64,000 nucleotides of DNA from Pseudomonas fortuita (GTDB lineage Bacteria > Pseudomonadota > Gammaproteobacteria > Pseudomonadales > Pseudomonadaceae), in assembly GCF_026898135.2 (NCBI RefSeq), contig NZ_CP114035.2, positions 5,435,501 to 5,499,500 on the forward strand. Direction: 5' to 3'. The notes beneath the pieces are model-generated. The model did no database searches and was not told where the DNA came from. It was given only the letters and a program-made list of their open reading frames with translations. The translations under genes were made by a program, and so were the position numbers. Position 1 is the first letter of the stretch. Every line of letters starts with the position of its first letter. Below, in pieces: positions 9,071 through 18,042 of the stretch.

Positions 9071-10327
9071 ATGTGCGCTCAAGCCACCCGCCTCTCGGAC
9101 CTCAAAGTCAAAGCCGCCAAGCCTCAAGAAAAGGACTACGTCCTAAGCGATGGCGATGGCCTTCAAATGCGAGTGAGAAGCAATGGATCTAAGCTCTGGA
9201 ACTTCAACTACCGGCACCCGGTGACGAAGAACCGGATCAACATGGGCCTTGGGACCTTCCCCGAAGTTTCATTGGCGCAGGCCCGCAAGCGCACCGTTGA
9301 GTCACGTGAGCTCCTCGCCCACGGTATCGACCCAAAAGAGAAACGGGATGCCGTGCAGCAAGCCAAGAAAGCGGCGACTGAGCACACATTCCAGAACGTA
9401 GCGACTTCCTGGTATGAGCTGAAAAAGGATGCGGTGACACAGGCCTACGCCGAGGACATCTGGCGCTCCCTCACCCTGCACATCTTCCCGGACTTGGGCA
9501 GCACGCCGATTTCCGCCATCAATGCCCCCAAAGTCATCAACCTGCTCCGGCCGCTCGAATCCAAAGGCAGCCTTGAGACGGTTAAACGGCTGACGCAGCG
9601 GCTCAACGAGATCATGACCTACGGGGTCAACTCGGGACTGATTCACGCGAACCCGCTCAGTGGCATCCGCTCCGTCTTCAAGAAACCGAAAAAGAAAAAC
9701 ATGGCGGCACTGCCCCCCGATGAGCTGAAAGAGCTCATGGTGGCAATCGCCAATGCCAGCATAAAAAGAACAACCCGCTGCCTGATCGAGTGGCAGCTAC
9801 ACACCATGACTCGGCCAGTCGAGGCAGCAACCACCTGCTGGGCAGATATCGACATCGAGAAGAAGATCTGGACGATCCCTGCGGAGCGTATGAAGAAGCG
9901 CCGCACGCACATTGTCCCGCTCACGGAGCAGGCTCTCGCGCTCCTGGAAGCGATCAAACCCTACAGTGGACATCGGGAGTATGTGTTCCCCGCAGACCGG
10001 AACCCACGCACCCACTGCAACAGCCAGACCGCCAACATGGCACTAAAGCGCATGGGCTTCGAAGGGCGCCTGGTCAGCCATGGCATGCGCTCGATGGCTA
10101 GCACAATCCTCAACGAGCACGGCTGGGATCCTGAACTGATCGAGGTGGCGCTTGCTCACGTAGACAAGGACGAGGTTCGCAGCGCCTACAACCGGGCGGA
10201 CTACATCGAGCGGCGACGCCCCATGATGACCTGGTGGAGTGAGCATATTCAGGAGGCAGCTACTGGCAACCTGTCCATAGCAGCAATCCAGGTAAAAATA
10301 GATAGAAAGGTAGTTCCGATACGCTGA
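9071..10327 (+). CDS. int: P4-type tyrosine integrase
   Basis: 418 aa from ATG 9071. It has an N-terminal DUF4102 arm-binding domain (LSDLKVKAAKPQEKDYVLSD), a SAM-like core-binding domain (about 105-200) and a catalytic domain with Arg248 (TMTRP), Lys about 275, His337/Arg340 (SHGMRS), His363 (LAHV) and nucleophile Tyr373 (SAYNRADY). The catalytic set is intact. It lies immediately inside attL, pointing away from ssrA, and would recombine attL and attR to excise or insert the island. A repeat of the predicted arm site abuts its start codon, so self-repression is likely. No Shine-Dalgarno sequence is obvious; a TTG start at 9059 is a less likely alternative. Confidence 0.93.
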   Translation: MCAQATRLSDLKVKAAKPQEKDYVLSDGDGLQMRVRSNGSKLWNFNYRHPVTKNRINMGLGTFPEVSLAQARKRTVESRELLAHGIDPKEKRDAVQQAKKAATEHTFQNVATSWYELKKDAVTQAYAEDIWRSLTLHIFPDLGSTPISAINAPKVINLLRPLESKGSLETVKRLTQRLNEIMTYGVNSGLIHANPLSGIRSVFKKPKKKNMAALPPDELKELMVAIANASIKRTTRCLIEWQLHTMTRPVEAATTCWADIDIEKKIWTIPAERMKKRRTHIVPLTEQALALLEAIKPYSGHREYVFPADRNPRTHCNSQTANMALKRMGFEGRLVSHGMRSMASTILNEHGWDPELIEVALAHVDKDEVRSAYNRADYIERRRPMMTWWSEHIQEAATGNLSIAAIQVKIDRKVVPIR

Positions 10328-10608
10328 TTAGTGCCAAGAACCCAAAAGCAGCCGGTAGCAGTCGATTCTGTTGAAAAATCGGACGTGGTTTCTACGGTAG
10401 ACGAGTACGCGTCTGAGATTGAAATCCTTGCTCTCTGTCGGATACGTATCATGGCGGGAAGGGGGCTTCAGCCCTATGATCGTTGCCGCTCTACGTGAGC
10501 CCAACGGACGAGACTAACCACTTCCCGCTTTCTGTTTTTTAGCAGTGTTTCTCTAGTTTACGAGCAGTCGTAACTATTGATATTCATTGAGTTTTTGTGA
10601 TTTCGTGC
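10328..10608. other. Gene-free stretch after int
   Basis: About 280 bp between int and the tRNA promoter. I see no convincing open reading frame, terminator or repeat in it. Confidence 0.5.
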
Positions 10609-10638
10609 TTGACACCCCAGCAGTAAAAAACGTCTAAT
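10609..10638 (+). promoter_or_regulatory. Promoter of tRNA-Phe
   Basis: A perfect TTGACA at 10609-10614, an 18-bp spacer and TCTAAT at 10633-10638. The mature tRNA begins 10 bases later. Confidence 0.75.
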
Positions 10639-10647
10639 TCAGCCACA

Positions 10648-10723
10648 GCCCAGATAGCTCAGTCGGTAGAGCAGGGGATTGAAAATCCCCGTGTCGGCGG
10701 TTCGACTCCGTCTCTGGGCACCA
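10648..10723 (+). tRNA. tRNA-Phe (GAA)
   Basis: 76 nt. The acceptor stem GCCCAGA/TCTGGGC is perfect, followed by A and encoded CCA. The D-arm (GCTCAGTCGGTAGAGC), the anticodon stem-loop GGGGATTGAAAATCCCC with anticodon GAA at 10681-10683, and the T-loop TTCGACT all fold. It has its own promoter and terminator, so it is a complete gene although it lies inside the island. Confidence 0.97.
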
Positions 10724-10733
10724 AAACACCGAG

Positions 10734-10766
10734 AAACCCAAGGAGCAATTTGCCCTTGGGTTTTTT
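10734..10766 (+). terminator. Terminator of tRNA-Phe
   Basis: AAACCCAAGG pairs with CCTTGGGTTT and is followed by a T-run to 10766. Confidence 0.9.
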
Positions 10767-10788
10767 GTTGCCTGCGATTTTATGGCTG

Positions 10789-10807
10789 CTGGACCATTTC
10801 TGGACCA
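10789..10807. repeat. Tandem CTGGACCA motif downstream of tRNA-Phe
   Basis: CTGGACCA occurs at 10789-10796 and 10800-10807 (11-bp period), 66 bp after the tRNA end. Repeats of this size and place are typical arm sites of a tRNA-targeting integrase, but no second integrase is present. Confidence 0.45.
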
Positions 10808-10976
10808 AGACGTTTCCGGAGTGTGATTGAAAGGCGTTCAACGAGCTTTCGGTACCGGCCCCAAAAACCAGTACCTTCCGTGGCTCTGACCGCCAGAGAT
10901 CGGCCAATTCTGAAAAAGTATCAACCCTGTCTGGCCTGTTGCAAAATCTCTGCATTGGCCGTTGGGATCACACAGC

Positions 10977-11110
10977 ATGATGGGGCAGCTATCGAGTGGG
11001 CAGGAGCGACTGTTTTACTCGTTCAACCTTGAAAATCACATCCCAGCCAATCACCTTCTGCGTAGCATTGCGACCTGCGCCATTCTCTCGCCGATTTCTA
11101 TACACACGGC
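10977..11110 (+). pseudogene. Fragment of an IS1182-type transposase
   Basis: The reading frame MMGQLSSGQERLFYSFNLE continuing to HIPANHLLRSI matches the N-terminus of IS1182-family transposases as I know them. After codon ~33 the expected sequence is lost. A later piece (LADFYTHG, compare LADFYSHTG) appears in another frame near 11087-11110, so there is an internal deletion. The rest of the transposase and both ends are gone. It is a dead scrap in the gene-free stretch between the tRNA and the next gene. Confidence 0.7.
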
Positions 11111-11196
11111 TCCTCCGAAACAGAGTCTTGGATGTTCTTTTTCCGGTCTGTCAGGCAGAATCCACCGCCCAATTGGACTACGACCAGGCGGAACCG

Positions 11197-11499
11197 ATGA
11201 AACTGCTCAATACCTACGAAGACCGAGATGAAGCTGACGCCGCTGCCGAAAAGCTCAGCGGAGAAAAACGCCTTGCTAGCGAACGCGACGCCACCGTGGT
11301 CATCTACAACCTGTTCGGCATACCGAGTTGGGGCAATTTTCATCGTCTCGGTATGTACAACCTGGGCGAGCTGAAAGGCCTCTTGGAACAACGAGCCACT
11401 TGGCAAACAGCCGATCAAGCACGCCATGCCGAGATTCTCGCCACACTCAAGACCGTGGCGAAGAACTATGGGATCGAGGTGCCGAAGCACTGGCTGTAG
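11197..11499 (+). CDS. Hypothetical protein, 100 aa
   Basis: It starts at ATG 11197 with AGGCGGA just upstream. The protein is soluble and acidic-helical at the N-terminus (MKLLNTYEDRDEADAAAEKL), with a central aromatic segment (IYNLFGIPSWGNFHRL) and a helical C-terminus. There are no membrane segments and no recognised motif. It converges on the Res-like gene with a 30-bp gap. It could be a small accessory of the neighbouring restriction operon, but nothing links them directly. Confidence 0.55.
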   Translation: MKLLNTYEDRDEADAAAEKLSGEKRLASERDATVVIYNLFGIPSWGNFHRLGMYNLGELKGLLEQRATWQTADQARHAEILATLKTVAKNYGIEVPKHWL

Positions 11500-11529
11500 C
11501 TTCCCAGACCAGCGCCCCGCGCATCTTAC

Positions 11530-14500
11530 TCAGGCGATGCGGCTAAACATCTTGCTCAGATATTTCTCTCCGCCGTCCTCCATGAACAGTACGTGGCGGT
11601 TTTCCAATACAGCTTTCTTCGCAGGATCCCCCACGTTGAGCAAGTCAGTAAACTTGGTGGGTGACAGTACGAATGCGTTCAGGGTGAGCGGCGGCTCACC
11701 AGCCTTGGCTTGCCGTGCCAGAGTCGCCTCCAGCGTTTTCACTTCGTTGTACAGGCCGAGCTTGGGATGGTTCAGATCCATCTGGCGCAGCCCTTTGGGG
11801 TCGACAAACGTCAGCCACTGCTGGCCGGTATCATCGTCAACGAGCCAGAGCAGAAAGTCAGGATAGAAGTTACCAGCCAGGGCAAACCCCAAACCTTTTT
11901 CCTGGCGATCCGCGTTGCGCAGCAAATACAGACTGCGCTTGCCAATACACTCCTTGCCGACCGAAGAGTTATAGAAAGCTTCGAGATCTCTCACGAACTC
12001 CACTTCGCTGGGTGCATCGAAAGCCAGAGGACGGAGCTTTAGCGGGACTGCATCCTTGTCTTCCAGTGAGAGCAGTGGGTAGTACAGGTGCCGGTCAAAG
12101 CTGATAGCGACCATGTGTGGAGCATTCCACTTGCTAGCCTCACCAATCTTGCCCTCTGAGACCAATTTCTGCAGCATTTCCAAGCGTTGCAGATAGGCCT
12201 GACCGTCATCAGAGTCTTCGATTTCAAAGTGGTAGACCTTGAGCATTGAGCCGTGCTCTTCGTTCATACGCACTACATCGTAGAACTGGCCCTCATAGGC
12301 TGTTTTCAAGGACTTGTAAAAGCGATCCGTGTAGTCACATAGCAAGCGTATGAGGATATCCTCCTGCTTGCGGATGGCGGCAAAGGTATCGACCTGCAAT
12401 TCGGAGGCAGGCACATACAGGGTGTACCAGCTGTTCGACTGGGTGCAAAAATCAAGCAACCTCCGGCGATCCAGCCGCAGATTGCTCCAGCTTCGCTGCA
12501 GCTTGTAGTTCTGTAAGGCTAGGAAGATGCGATCCCAATCGAACAGCGCAAACAGCTGTGGGTTCAGCTTGCCCTTATAGCGCGCCTCGGCCTGCACAAC
12601 GCCGCTACCAGCGCTGGTGCTGAGCGCCTCGACACGCGGATACAAGTCGAGCATCACGTGGGCTGGTTTGATCTTGCCCTTGAACTCTGCTGGCTCCTCG
12701 TACAAATATGGGAAATGAACTCGCTTGAATCCCAGCTTTTGGTTGTCCTTATAACCATCCTTCAAGGCCAAGGTTTTGAGCTTGCCAGCCGGCAAGTTGG
12801 CACGCGTCTCGAAGTCTAGCTCCAGAATCTCGTCGCTCGGGGTGATGCCTTCTTCTTTCAAATAGTCCTTGAAGGCCGCCATGTAACTGGCACGCACACC
12901 GAATATGTTCAAGCTTTCCAATTTATCCAGATGGAGCCCCTTAGGACGCTGCTGCGGCGTACTGCGCTTGAGCGAGTAATCCTTACCCTTTAGGCGCACG
13001 CCGCGGCCGAACAGCTGGATAATCTGCGAGCCCTCGCCCTGACCCATGTTCAACAGGCCCATGGTCGAAACCCGCCAGCTGCTCCAGCCTTCGGTGAACT
13101 TACGTGAGCCGACCAACACGTTGAGCTTACTGTCTTTATCGTTCAGCGAGCCAAACAAGGGCCTGCCGAAGTCGTCTGCCTCATTGTCAAAGCTGGTCGA
13201 GTCCTCAGCCAGCTTGAAGAAGCCCGCATCATCACCGATGTTGATCAGCCCAAAGGGTTCTGCCTCACCAACACGCAGCGCCAGCTCGCCCTTGCTGTTT
13301 TTGATATTGACCAGTTTCAGGCGCTGCCGGGCCGGCGCATTGAAAACGCGCAGAAGGATATCTGCATACAGGTCATCGATCTTGTCGATAAAACCCAACA
13401 ACGGAGTGAAACGACCCAGGAAGATGTTGTTGCCCTTGGCATCCAGCAATTGCGCTTTATCACTGACCAGATCTTTGAGCCAGAGCTTGATCTGCTGCTC
13501 ATGCGTCAGGAAATAAGCCAGAAAAATAACCACCTGCAAGATATCAGAGTCGTCGTCAGACACCTTGTTGCCCACGAACACCCAAAGAGGCTTCTCGATG
13601 TTGAAATCACTCAACTTCTGCTCCTGGGTCTGCCACAGCCATTGCTGCTGGTAAAAAGCCAGCAGACAGGCGGTGAAATACTTCTCAGCATTGTCGGCTT
13701 GATCGTAGGCTTCACCCTCCATATTGAGGATCAGAGACTCCTTGCCATAGCCATCCTCGTAGAAGAACTTATAGGAGTAGTCGAACAGAATGCACTTAGC
13801 GTAAATCTCGCGAGTGGCTGTTACCCGAGCTCGGCGCCTTTCTTCACTAGTCAGCGTTAGTTGGACAAGCTGATCGTTATCCAGTTTTTTAAGACTGGTC
13901 GTCTCGAACAGCATTTTTGCCTTCTTCTTGAGCTGCTCCTCCTCAGCTCCCGCTACAGTCAACCCCTTGGCCACGGCCTGACCGAAGGTCGCGGAATACT
14001 CGAAAGCGAAACCGCCACGAACCAGCTTCTCGCGCCGGGCCATCCAGGCACCTGCAGCCGTACCAGTGCCGCGGTGGCCTTCGTCCACCAGCACGAGATT
14101 GTTACCTTCAAAGGCATCCACTGCGACAGTCTTGTCGCCCATCTCATCGCCAAGCTTGTTGATGTCGATGAGCTCAATGGTGCCGCGCGGCGGAGTTTGT
14201 GCCTTGTTGAAGAACTGGGCAAAACTGAAACCGGACAGGTGTAGCTCTTCCAAATGCTGACGGGAGAGCCCCTCGTTGGGGGTAAGCAGTATGATCTTGT
14301 CCGGATAGTGGCCGCTGTTGCCATCCTGGAAATAATGCAGGTACTGAAGGATGTTAACGTGCAGCAGCAACGTCTTGCCGCTGCCAGTCGCGTTCCAGAA
14401 TGCCAGCTTGTTCAGCTCGTCGGCGTCGAAAGACTGGAAGCTATCCGCACCTGGTTCTGCACTGTAACGAGCCAGCTCGGCGTTCAGACTATCGAGAAGC

Positions 14501-14895
14501 TCTTGCCGCTTGCTGAAGTACCAGTCCAGATAGATCTCAGTGAACAGCAGCGATAGGTACTGGAAGTACTTCATCTGCAGCTGGTGGCCTTCAAGTTTGT
14601 TGCGCTGAGCGGTGATACTCTGCCAATGACCGACTATGTTCAGGTCGTAGCGGCGCAGGTCGGTTTCCGCAACACGATCAACCTCGAACAGGTTGCGCCT
14701 GATCTCGTGGAAGAACAGCGTCTGTCCATCATCGTCGATGCCTTCGTACTGATCCTCACCCAAGCGCACCTTTAGTGCGCCCAGACTCCCCCCCTTGAAG
14801 AAGCCAAGCATCCAGCGGTTGAGGACCAGCTCTTGGTGAAAGCTACGTTTCTTGAGGCTATATGAAGTGGTTACTGCCTTGCGAGGACGCGCCAT
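11530..14895 (-). CDS. Type III Res-like DEAD helicase with C-terminal nuclease
   Basis: 1121 aa, last gene of a three-gene operon; its start overlaps the methyltransferase stop by one base. The N-terminal half is a superfamily 2 helicase: Walker A in FWNATGSGKTLLLH (about residue 170), DEGH box in LVLVDEGHRG, motif III SATF, and a late motif in GRGVRLKG. The C-terminus carries a likely PD-(D/E)XK site: NFYPDFLLW then TFVDPKG about 20 residues later. It would translocate on and cut unmodified DNA, using the methyltransferase for recognition. It is larger than a classical Res protein (~970 aa). A dedicated SNF2 partner makes it unlike textbook type III systems. Confidence 0.85.
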   Translation of the reverse strand: MARPRKAVTTSYSLKKRSFHQELVLNRWMLGFFKGGSLGALKVRLGEDQYEGIDDDGQTLFFHEIRRNLFEVDRVAETDLRRYDLNIVGHWQSITAQRNKLEGHQLQMKYFQYLSLLFTEIYLDWYFSKRQELLDSLNAELARYSAEPGADSFQSFDADELNKLAFWNATGSGKTLLLHVNILQYLHYFQDGNSGHYPDKIILLTPNEGLSRQHLEELHLSGFSFAQFFNKAQTPPRGTIELIDINKLGDEMGDKTVAVDAFEGNNLVLVDEGHRGTGTAAGAWMARREKLVRGGFAFEYSATFGQAVAKGLTVAGAEEEQLKKKAKMLFETTSLKKLDNDQLVQLTLTSEERRRARVTATREIYAKCILFDYSYKFFYEDGYGKESLILNMEGEAYDQADNAEKYFTACLLAFYQQQWLWQTQEQKLSDFNIEKPLWVFVGNKVSDDDSDILQVVIFLAYFLTHEQQIKLWLKDLVSDKAQLLDAKGNNIFLGRFTPLLGFIDKIDDLYADILLRVFNAPARQRLKLVNIKNSKGELALRVGEAEPFGLINIGDDAGFFKLAEDSTSFDNEADDFGRPLFGSLNDKDSKLNVLVGSRKFTEGWSSWRVSTMGLLNMGQGEGSQIIQLFGRGVRLKGKDYSLKRSTPQQRPKGLHLDKLESLNIFGVRASYMAAFKDYLKEEGITPSDEILELDFETRANLPAGKLKTLALKDGYKDNQKLGFKRVHFPYLYEEPAEFKGKIKPAHVMLDLYPRVEALSTSAGSGVVQAEARYKGKLNPQLFALFDWDRIFLALQNYKLQRSWSNLRLDRRRLLDFCTQSNSWYTLYVPASELQVDTFAAIRKQEDILIRLLCDYTDRFYKSLKTAYEGQFYDVVRMNEEHGSMLKVYHFEIEDSDDGQAYLQRLEMLQKLVSEGKIGEASKWNAPHMVAISFDRHLYYPLLSLEDKDAVPLKLRPLAFDAPSEVEFVRDLEAFYNSSVGKECIGKRSLYLLRNADRQEKGLGFALAGNFYPDFLLWLVDDDTGQQWLTFVDPKGLRQMDLNHPKLGLYNEVKTLEATLARQAKAGEPPLTLNAFVLSPTKFTDLLNVGDPAKKAVLENRHVLFMEDGGEKYLSKMFSRIA

Positions 14896-17800
14896 CAGAA
14901 ATCCTCCACCGAGAACATACGCTCCAGGAACTCCGGCTCGATCTGGCGAAGTTTAAGCACACGCGTGACTCCGCCTTCCTCGACCGTCTGCGCGAGCACC
15001 GTGGGGATGTTGTGGTCGCCGTTGATGTAGACAACATCGTACTCGTTGTCCGCCGGATTGATGGCCATCCGGTCGCAAAGCTTGCTGACGCCTGCATAAT
15101 CCAACATATCGCAGTCGCGCCAAAGCACGAGGCAGCTTTCGCCGCTGGGCAGGGTGCCGGTGATAATGACAAAGCCTCGCAGTGGCTGAGCATCGACGTG
15201 CTTCACACGTAGGCCGACCAGGTAATTGAAGGTTTCCACCAGATCAACCTTGCGCGGCTCGAACGCACCCGCCGAATCTACGGACACGTTGAGGGTGTAG
15301 TCGAAGGGCTTCCTAAAATCCTCCACTGACAGCAGCGAGCCACGGCTTTCCACATCCAGCATGTAGTTGAGCAGGTAGTCGTCCTTGGCTTGCTCCGGCA
15401 ACGTGCTCAACAGATCGCCCTGCCCGGACGTGCGGCCCAATTGCAGATTGTTCAGAGTATCTTCATAGCCTTCGAGTTTGATTGCCTTGAAGCAATGCGA
15501 AATACCTGTCTCTGGCGAAGTAGGTTTGCCGCCCACCCAACCGGCGGAAAAAACGACTTTCTGAATTCGTGGTTTGAGAACGGTCTCGAAATACTCACCT
15601 TGCTCGACTAGCACATATTTACGCGATGCTTGGTCCCTGCGATTTAGGGAAATTGTTGCATGTGCAGTAGTTCCTGAACCTGCAAAGTAATCAAGAACAG
15701 TGAAGTCTGTTTTACCAAATGACTGCATCCAGAAGGATTGCTCAAGGGTTTTCACTGACTTAGGGTAATCAAACCCCCCCCCAAGCCCTAGGTTATCCAA
15801 GACTGCAGTCCCATTGGTGCCAGCATTGAAGTCTGCACCGATCCAATTACTGAAGAGCGTTTCCCGCTTGTCCTGATGATCAATAAGCTGCTTCACAGCA
15901 CCGCGTTCAGTAACTATCAGCTCGCCTTTTTCTGCTCGCACCTTCCCGGTCTCGTAGGATGACCGCCAAACGCGCTCCTCACCGGTGGTATTGATAGGGT
16001 AGATTCTCTGTAATCCTTCCGCCGTTGGTTCGGTTGGATAATCTGTTCCAAGTGGTGGCGGCGGCTCTGCACCTACAACTGTCTTGGTGGTCGGATCAAC
16101 AAGTAGGGCGTAAAAACTACGCCAACGACCAACCCCACCGCCACGCGGCGCACGGTAGTTATTGTCCGCTGTACCACTCCGCATGAACTGCCTGTCCTCG
16201 GTTTCATCCTCTTTCGGAAATCCAAGGTATTGAGGAGCGTTTTGGGGTGATGCGACGATGTAATATTCGTGCGTCCGTGACAGCCGTCCACCCGATCCTT
16301 GCGGATGGTGATTTATCACGATTGTCGAGACATCACACTCAGTGAAGTACCCCTTCAAGCAGTGAAAGGCATTGTTATATTCGTAATCATCAATGGCGAA
16401 ACCAAACGAATAAACACCTCCAAAAAGATCTCGAGTGAATGGCAACGTATTAGAAATCAGGGCCAACCAGCTTGAGTGCTCAAACTGGTTTTTGTACGCA
16501 ATCTTGGAGTGCACGGTATTATAGGGCGGATCAATATAGACGAAATCTATACTAGATTGGTAACGATACTTAGCCAAGTTAAGCGCTTGAAAGTTATCTC
16601 CATTAATGATAACGCCATCAACAGCCTTATCGACATCTTCGATATTTGCCAAAAGTAGCCGCTTAAATTCCTCATCGAATACTGCAGTATCCACCATTCG
16701 ATACGGTGCAGCTTTCAAGTCTTCCATAGTCCCCGGCGCATCGCCATCCCAAACACCCAGTTTTTTCCACTCTGCCCACTGCCGCTCGTTCGCTACCACT
16801 GCCGGCCACAGCGTTTCCGGCACACGATCCAGCGTGATGCAGTAGTGGCTTGAGACAACGAACTTTTTTTTCAGCCACAGCTTTTTCTGAAAGTCCTCCA
16901 ACTGCGCCAGGAAGGCTATCAGCTCCAGCGCGATGCTGCGCAGACACTGGACCAAGCGCAGGTTCTTCTCGATGTCGGCAAAGGCGCCCGCGTTCTGCAC
17001 ATCGTCCAGGTGCAGCACTTCGCTCTTGATGTAAAAGTCCAGCTCGCGACGTAGGAGACCGCCCAGATCCTTATGGATGAAGTAGTCCGCCGTGTTCTTG
17101 GCCGTGTAGTCGCTCAGATGCTTTTCCAGCAGAGTGCGCTGGGGGTTTTTCTCGGTGGGCGCGCGGTTACCTAGGGCCAACCAACGAGCCTTAACGTCGG
17201 CGTCTGCCAATACAGTTTCTACCGCCTTGGTGACTAGCGCCTCCTGCTTAGTGCCTTTGGACTGAGCGGCGTACTCGAAGCGGATGATCAGCTCCTGATT
17301 ACCGTCGATGCCCGATACTTCCTCCACGGGCACCAGTTCTTCTACGTAATCGTCGCCGTTTTCATCCACACGGGTGACGGTTTTTGCCGCCACAAGAGCA
17401 AAACGACGCTCCCTGTCGTTGTCCTTGCGGTTGTCCTTAGCGGTGTCGGCGGTTGAGAGTCGGAAATGTACCGTGCGGCCATCGTCGAGTTTGAAGCTAT
17501 AGTTGCAGAAGTTCTCGCCGCTCTTGGTGTAGTACTGATCCTTGTTAGCCCAGTGCAGCATCACTTCTTCGCCCGAGTAGGGGATGGCGTAGGTGTCGCC
17601 TTTGTAGCGGCGCAGGCTGATGAAATCGCCGTCTTGGTAGTAGCGAGAGAAGAAAGTGAGCAGATGCGAGAACACGGCATTTTCGTGTTCGCGGCTGCCT
17701 GCGGTGGCCTCCTTAAGCTTGGCGCGTAGTTCCTGCACCTTGGGTACAGAATCGGGATTGACGCCCAAGGCTTGAGCACTCTTCTCCGCCTCCTGCAGTT

Positions 17801-17999
17801 CGGACTGCAATTGTTGCGCGCTGGCGGCGCTGCCTAGGGAAAGAGCTTGGTGCACTTTTTCAGCCAGCCGGTTCTGCAGGTAGTCGTTGATCTCGCCCGC
17901 GCGAGCATTGAGGATGCGGTAGATACCAAAGTCCAGTTCCGGACGGTCGATCTGGAAAATTTCGCGCATTTTGGCGACGAGTTCGTTGTACTTGCTCAT
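14895..17999 (-). CDS. Type III-like (beta-class) DNA adenine methyltransferase
   Basis: 1034 aa, longer than classical Mod (~650). Catalytic motif IV is DPPY (VDFVYIDPPYNT, about residue 500), and the AdoMet motif follows near residue 770 (LDYFAGSGTTAHATI). The order IV - target-recognition domain - I marks the beta class used by type III enzymes, methylating N6-adenine. An N-terminal ~450-aa helical region starting MSKYNELVAKMREIFQIDRP precedes the catalytic part; its role is unknown. It lies 43 bp or more after the SNF2 gene and overlaps the Res-like gene by one base, so translation is probably coupled. All catalytic residues that I can check are present. Confidence 0.88.
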   Translation of the reverse strand: MSKYNELVAKMREIFQIDRPELDFGIYRILNARAGEINDYLQNRLAEKVHQALSLGSAASAQQLQSELQEAEKSAQALGVNPDSVPKVQELRAKLKEATAGSREHENAVFSHLLTFFSRYYQDGDFISLRRYKGDTYAIPYSGEEVMLHWANKDQYYTKSGENFCNYSFKLDDGRTVHFRLSTADTAKDNRKDNDRERRFALVAAKTVTRVDENGDDYVEELVPVEEVSGIDGNQELIIRFEYAAQSKGTKQEALVTKAVETVLADADVKARWLALGNRAPTEKNPQRTLLEKHLSDYTAKNTADYFIHKDLGGLLRRELDFYIKSEVLHLDDVQNAGAFADIEKNLRLVQCLRSIALELIAFLAQLEDFQKKLWLKKKFVVSSHYCITLDRVPETLWPAVVANERQWAEWKKLGVWDGDAPGTMEDLKAAPYRMVDTAVFDEEFKRLLLANIEDVDKAVDGVIINGDNFQALNLAKYRYQSSIDFVYIDPPYNTVHSKIAYKNQFEHSSWLALISNTLPFTRDLFGGVYSFGFAIDDYEYNNAFHCLKGYFTECDVSTIVINHHPQGSGGRLSRTHEYYIVASPQNAPQYLGFPKEDETEDRQFMRSGTADNNYRAPRGGGVGRWRSFYALLVDPTTKTVVGAEPPPPLGTDYPTEPTAEGLQRIYPINTTGEERVWRSSYETGKVRAEKGELIVTERGAVKQLIDHQDKRETLFSNWIGADFNAGTNGTAVLDNLGLGGGFDYPKSVKTLEQSFWMQSFGKTDFTVLDYFAGSGTTAHATISLNRRDQASRKYVLVEQGEYFETVLKPRIQKVVFSAGWVGGKPTSPETGISHCFKAIKLEGYEDTLNNLQLGRTSGQGDLLSTLPEQAKDDYLLNYMLDVESRGSLLSVEDFRKPFDYTLNVSVDSAGAFEPRKVDLVETFNYLVGLRVKHVDAQPLRGFVIITGTLPSGESCLVLWRDCDMLDYAGVSKLCDRMAINPADNEYDVVYINGDHNIPTVLAQTVEEGGVTRVLKLRQIEPEFLERMFSVEDF

Positions 18000-18042
18000 G
18001 CAGAAAGCCTTATCAATGATGCTTCGTTAAATCGGTAGCTGC

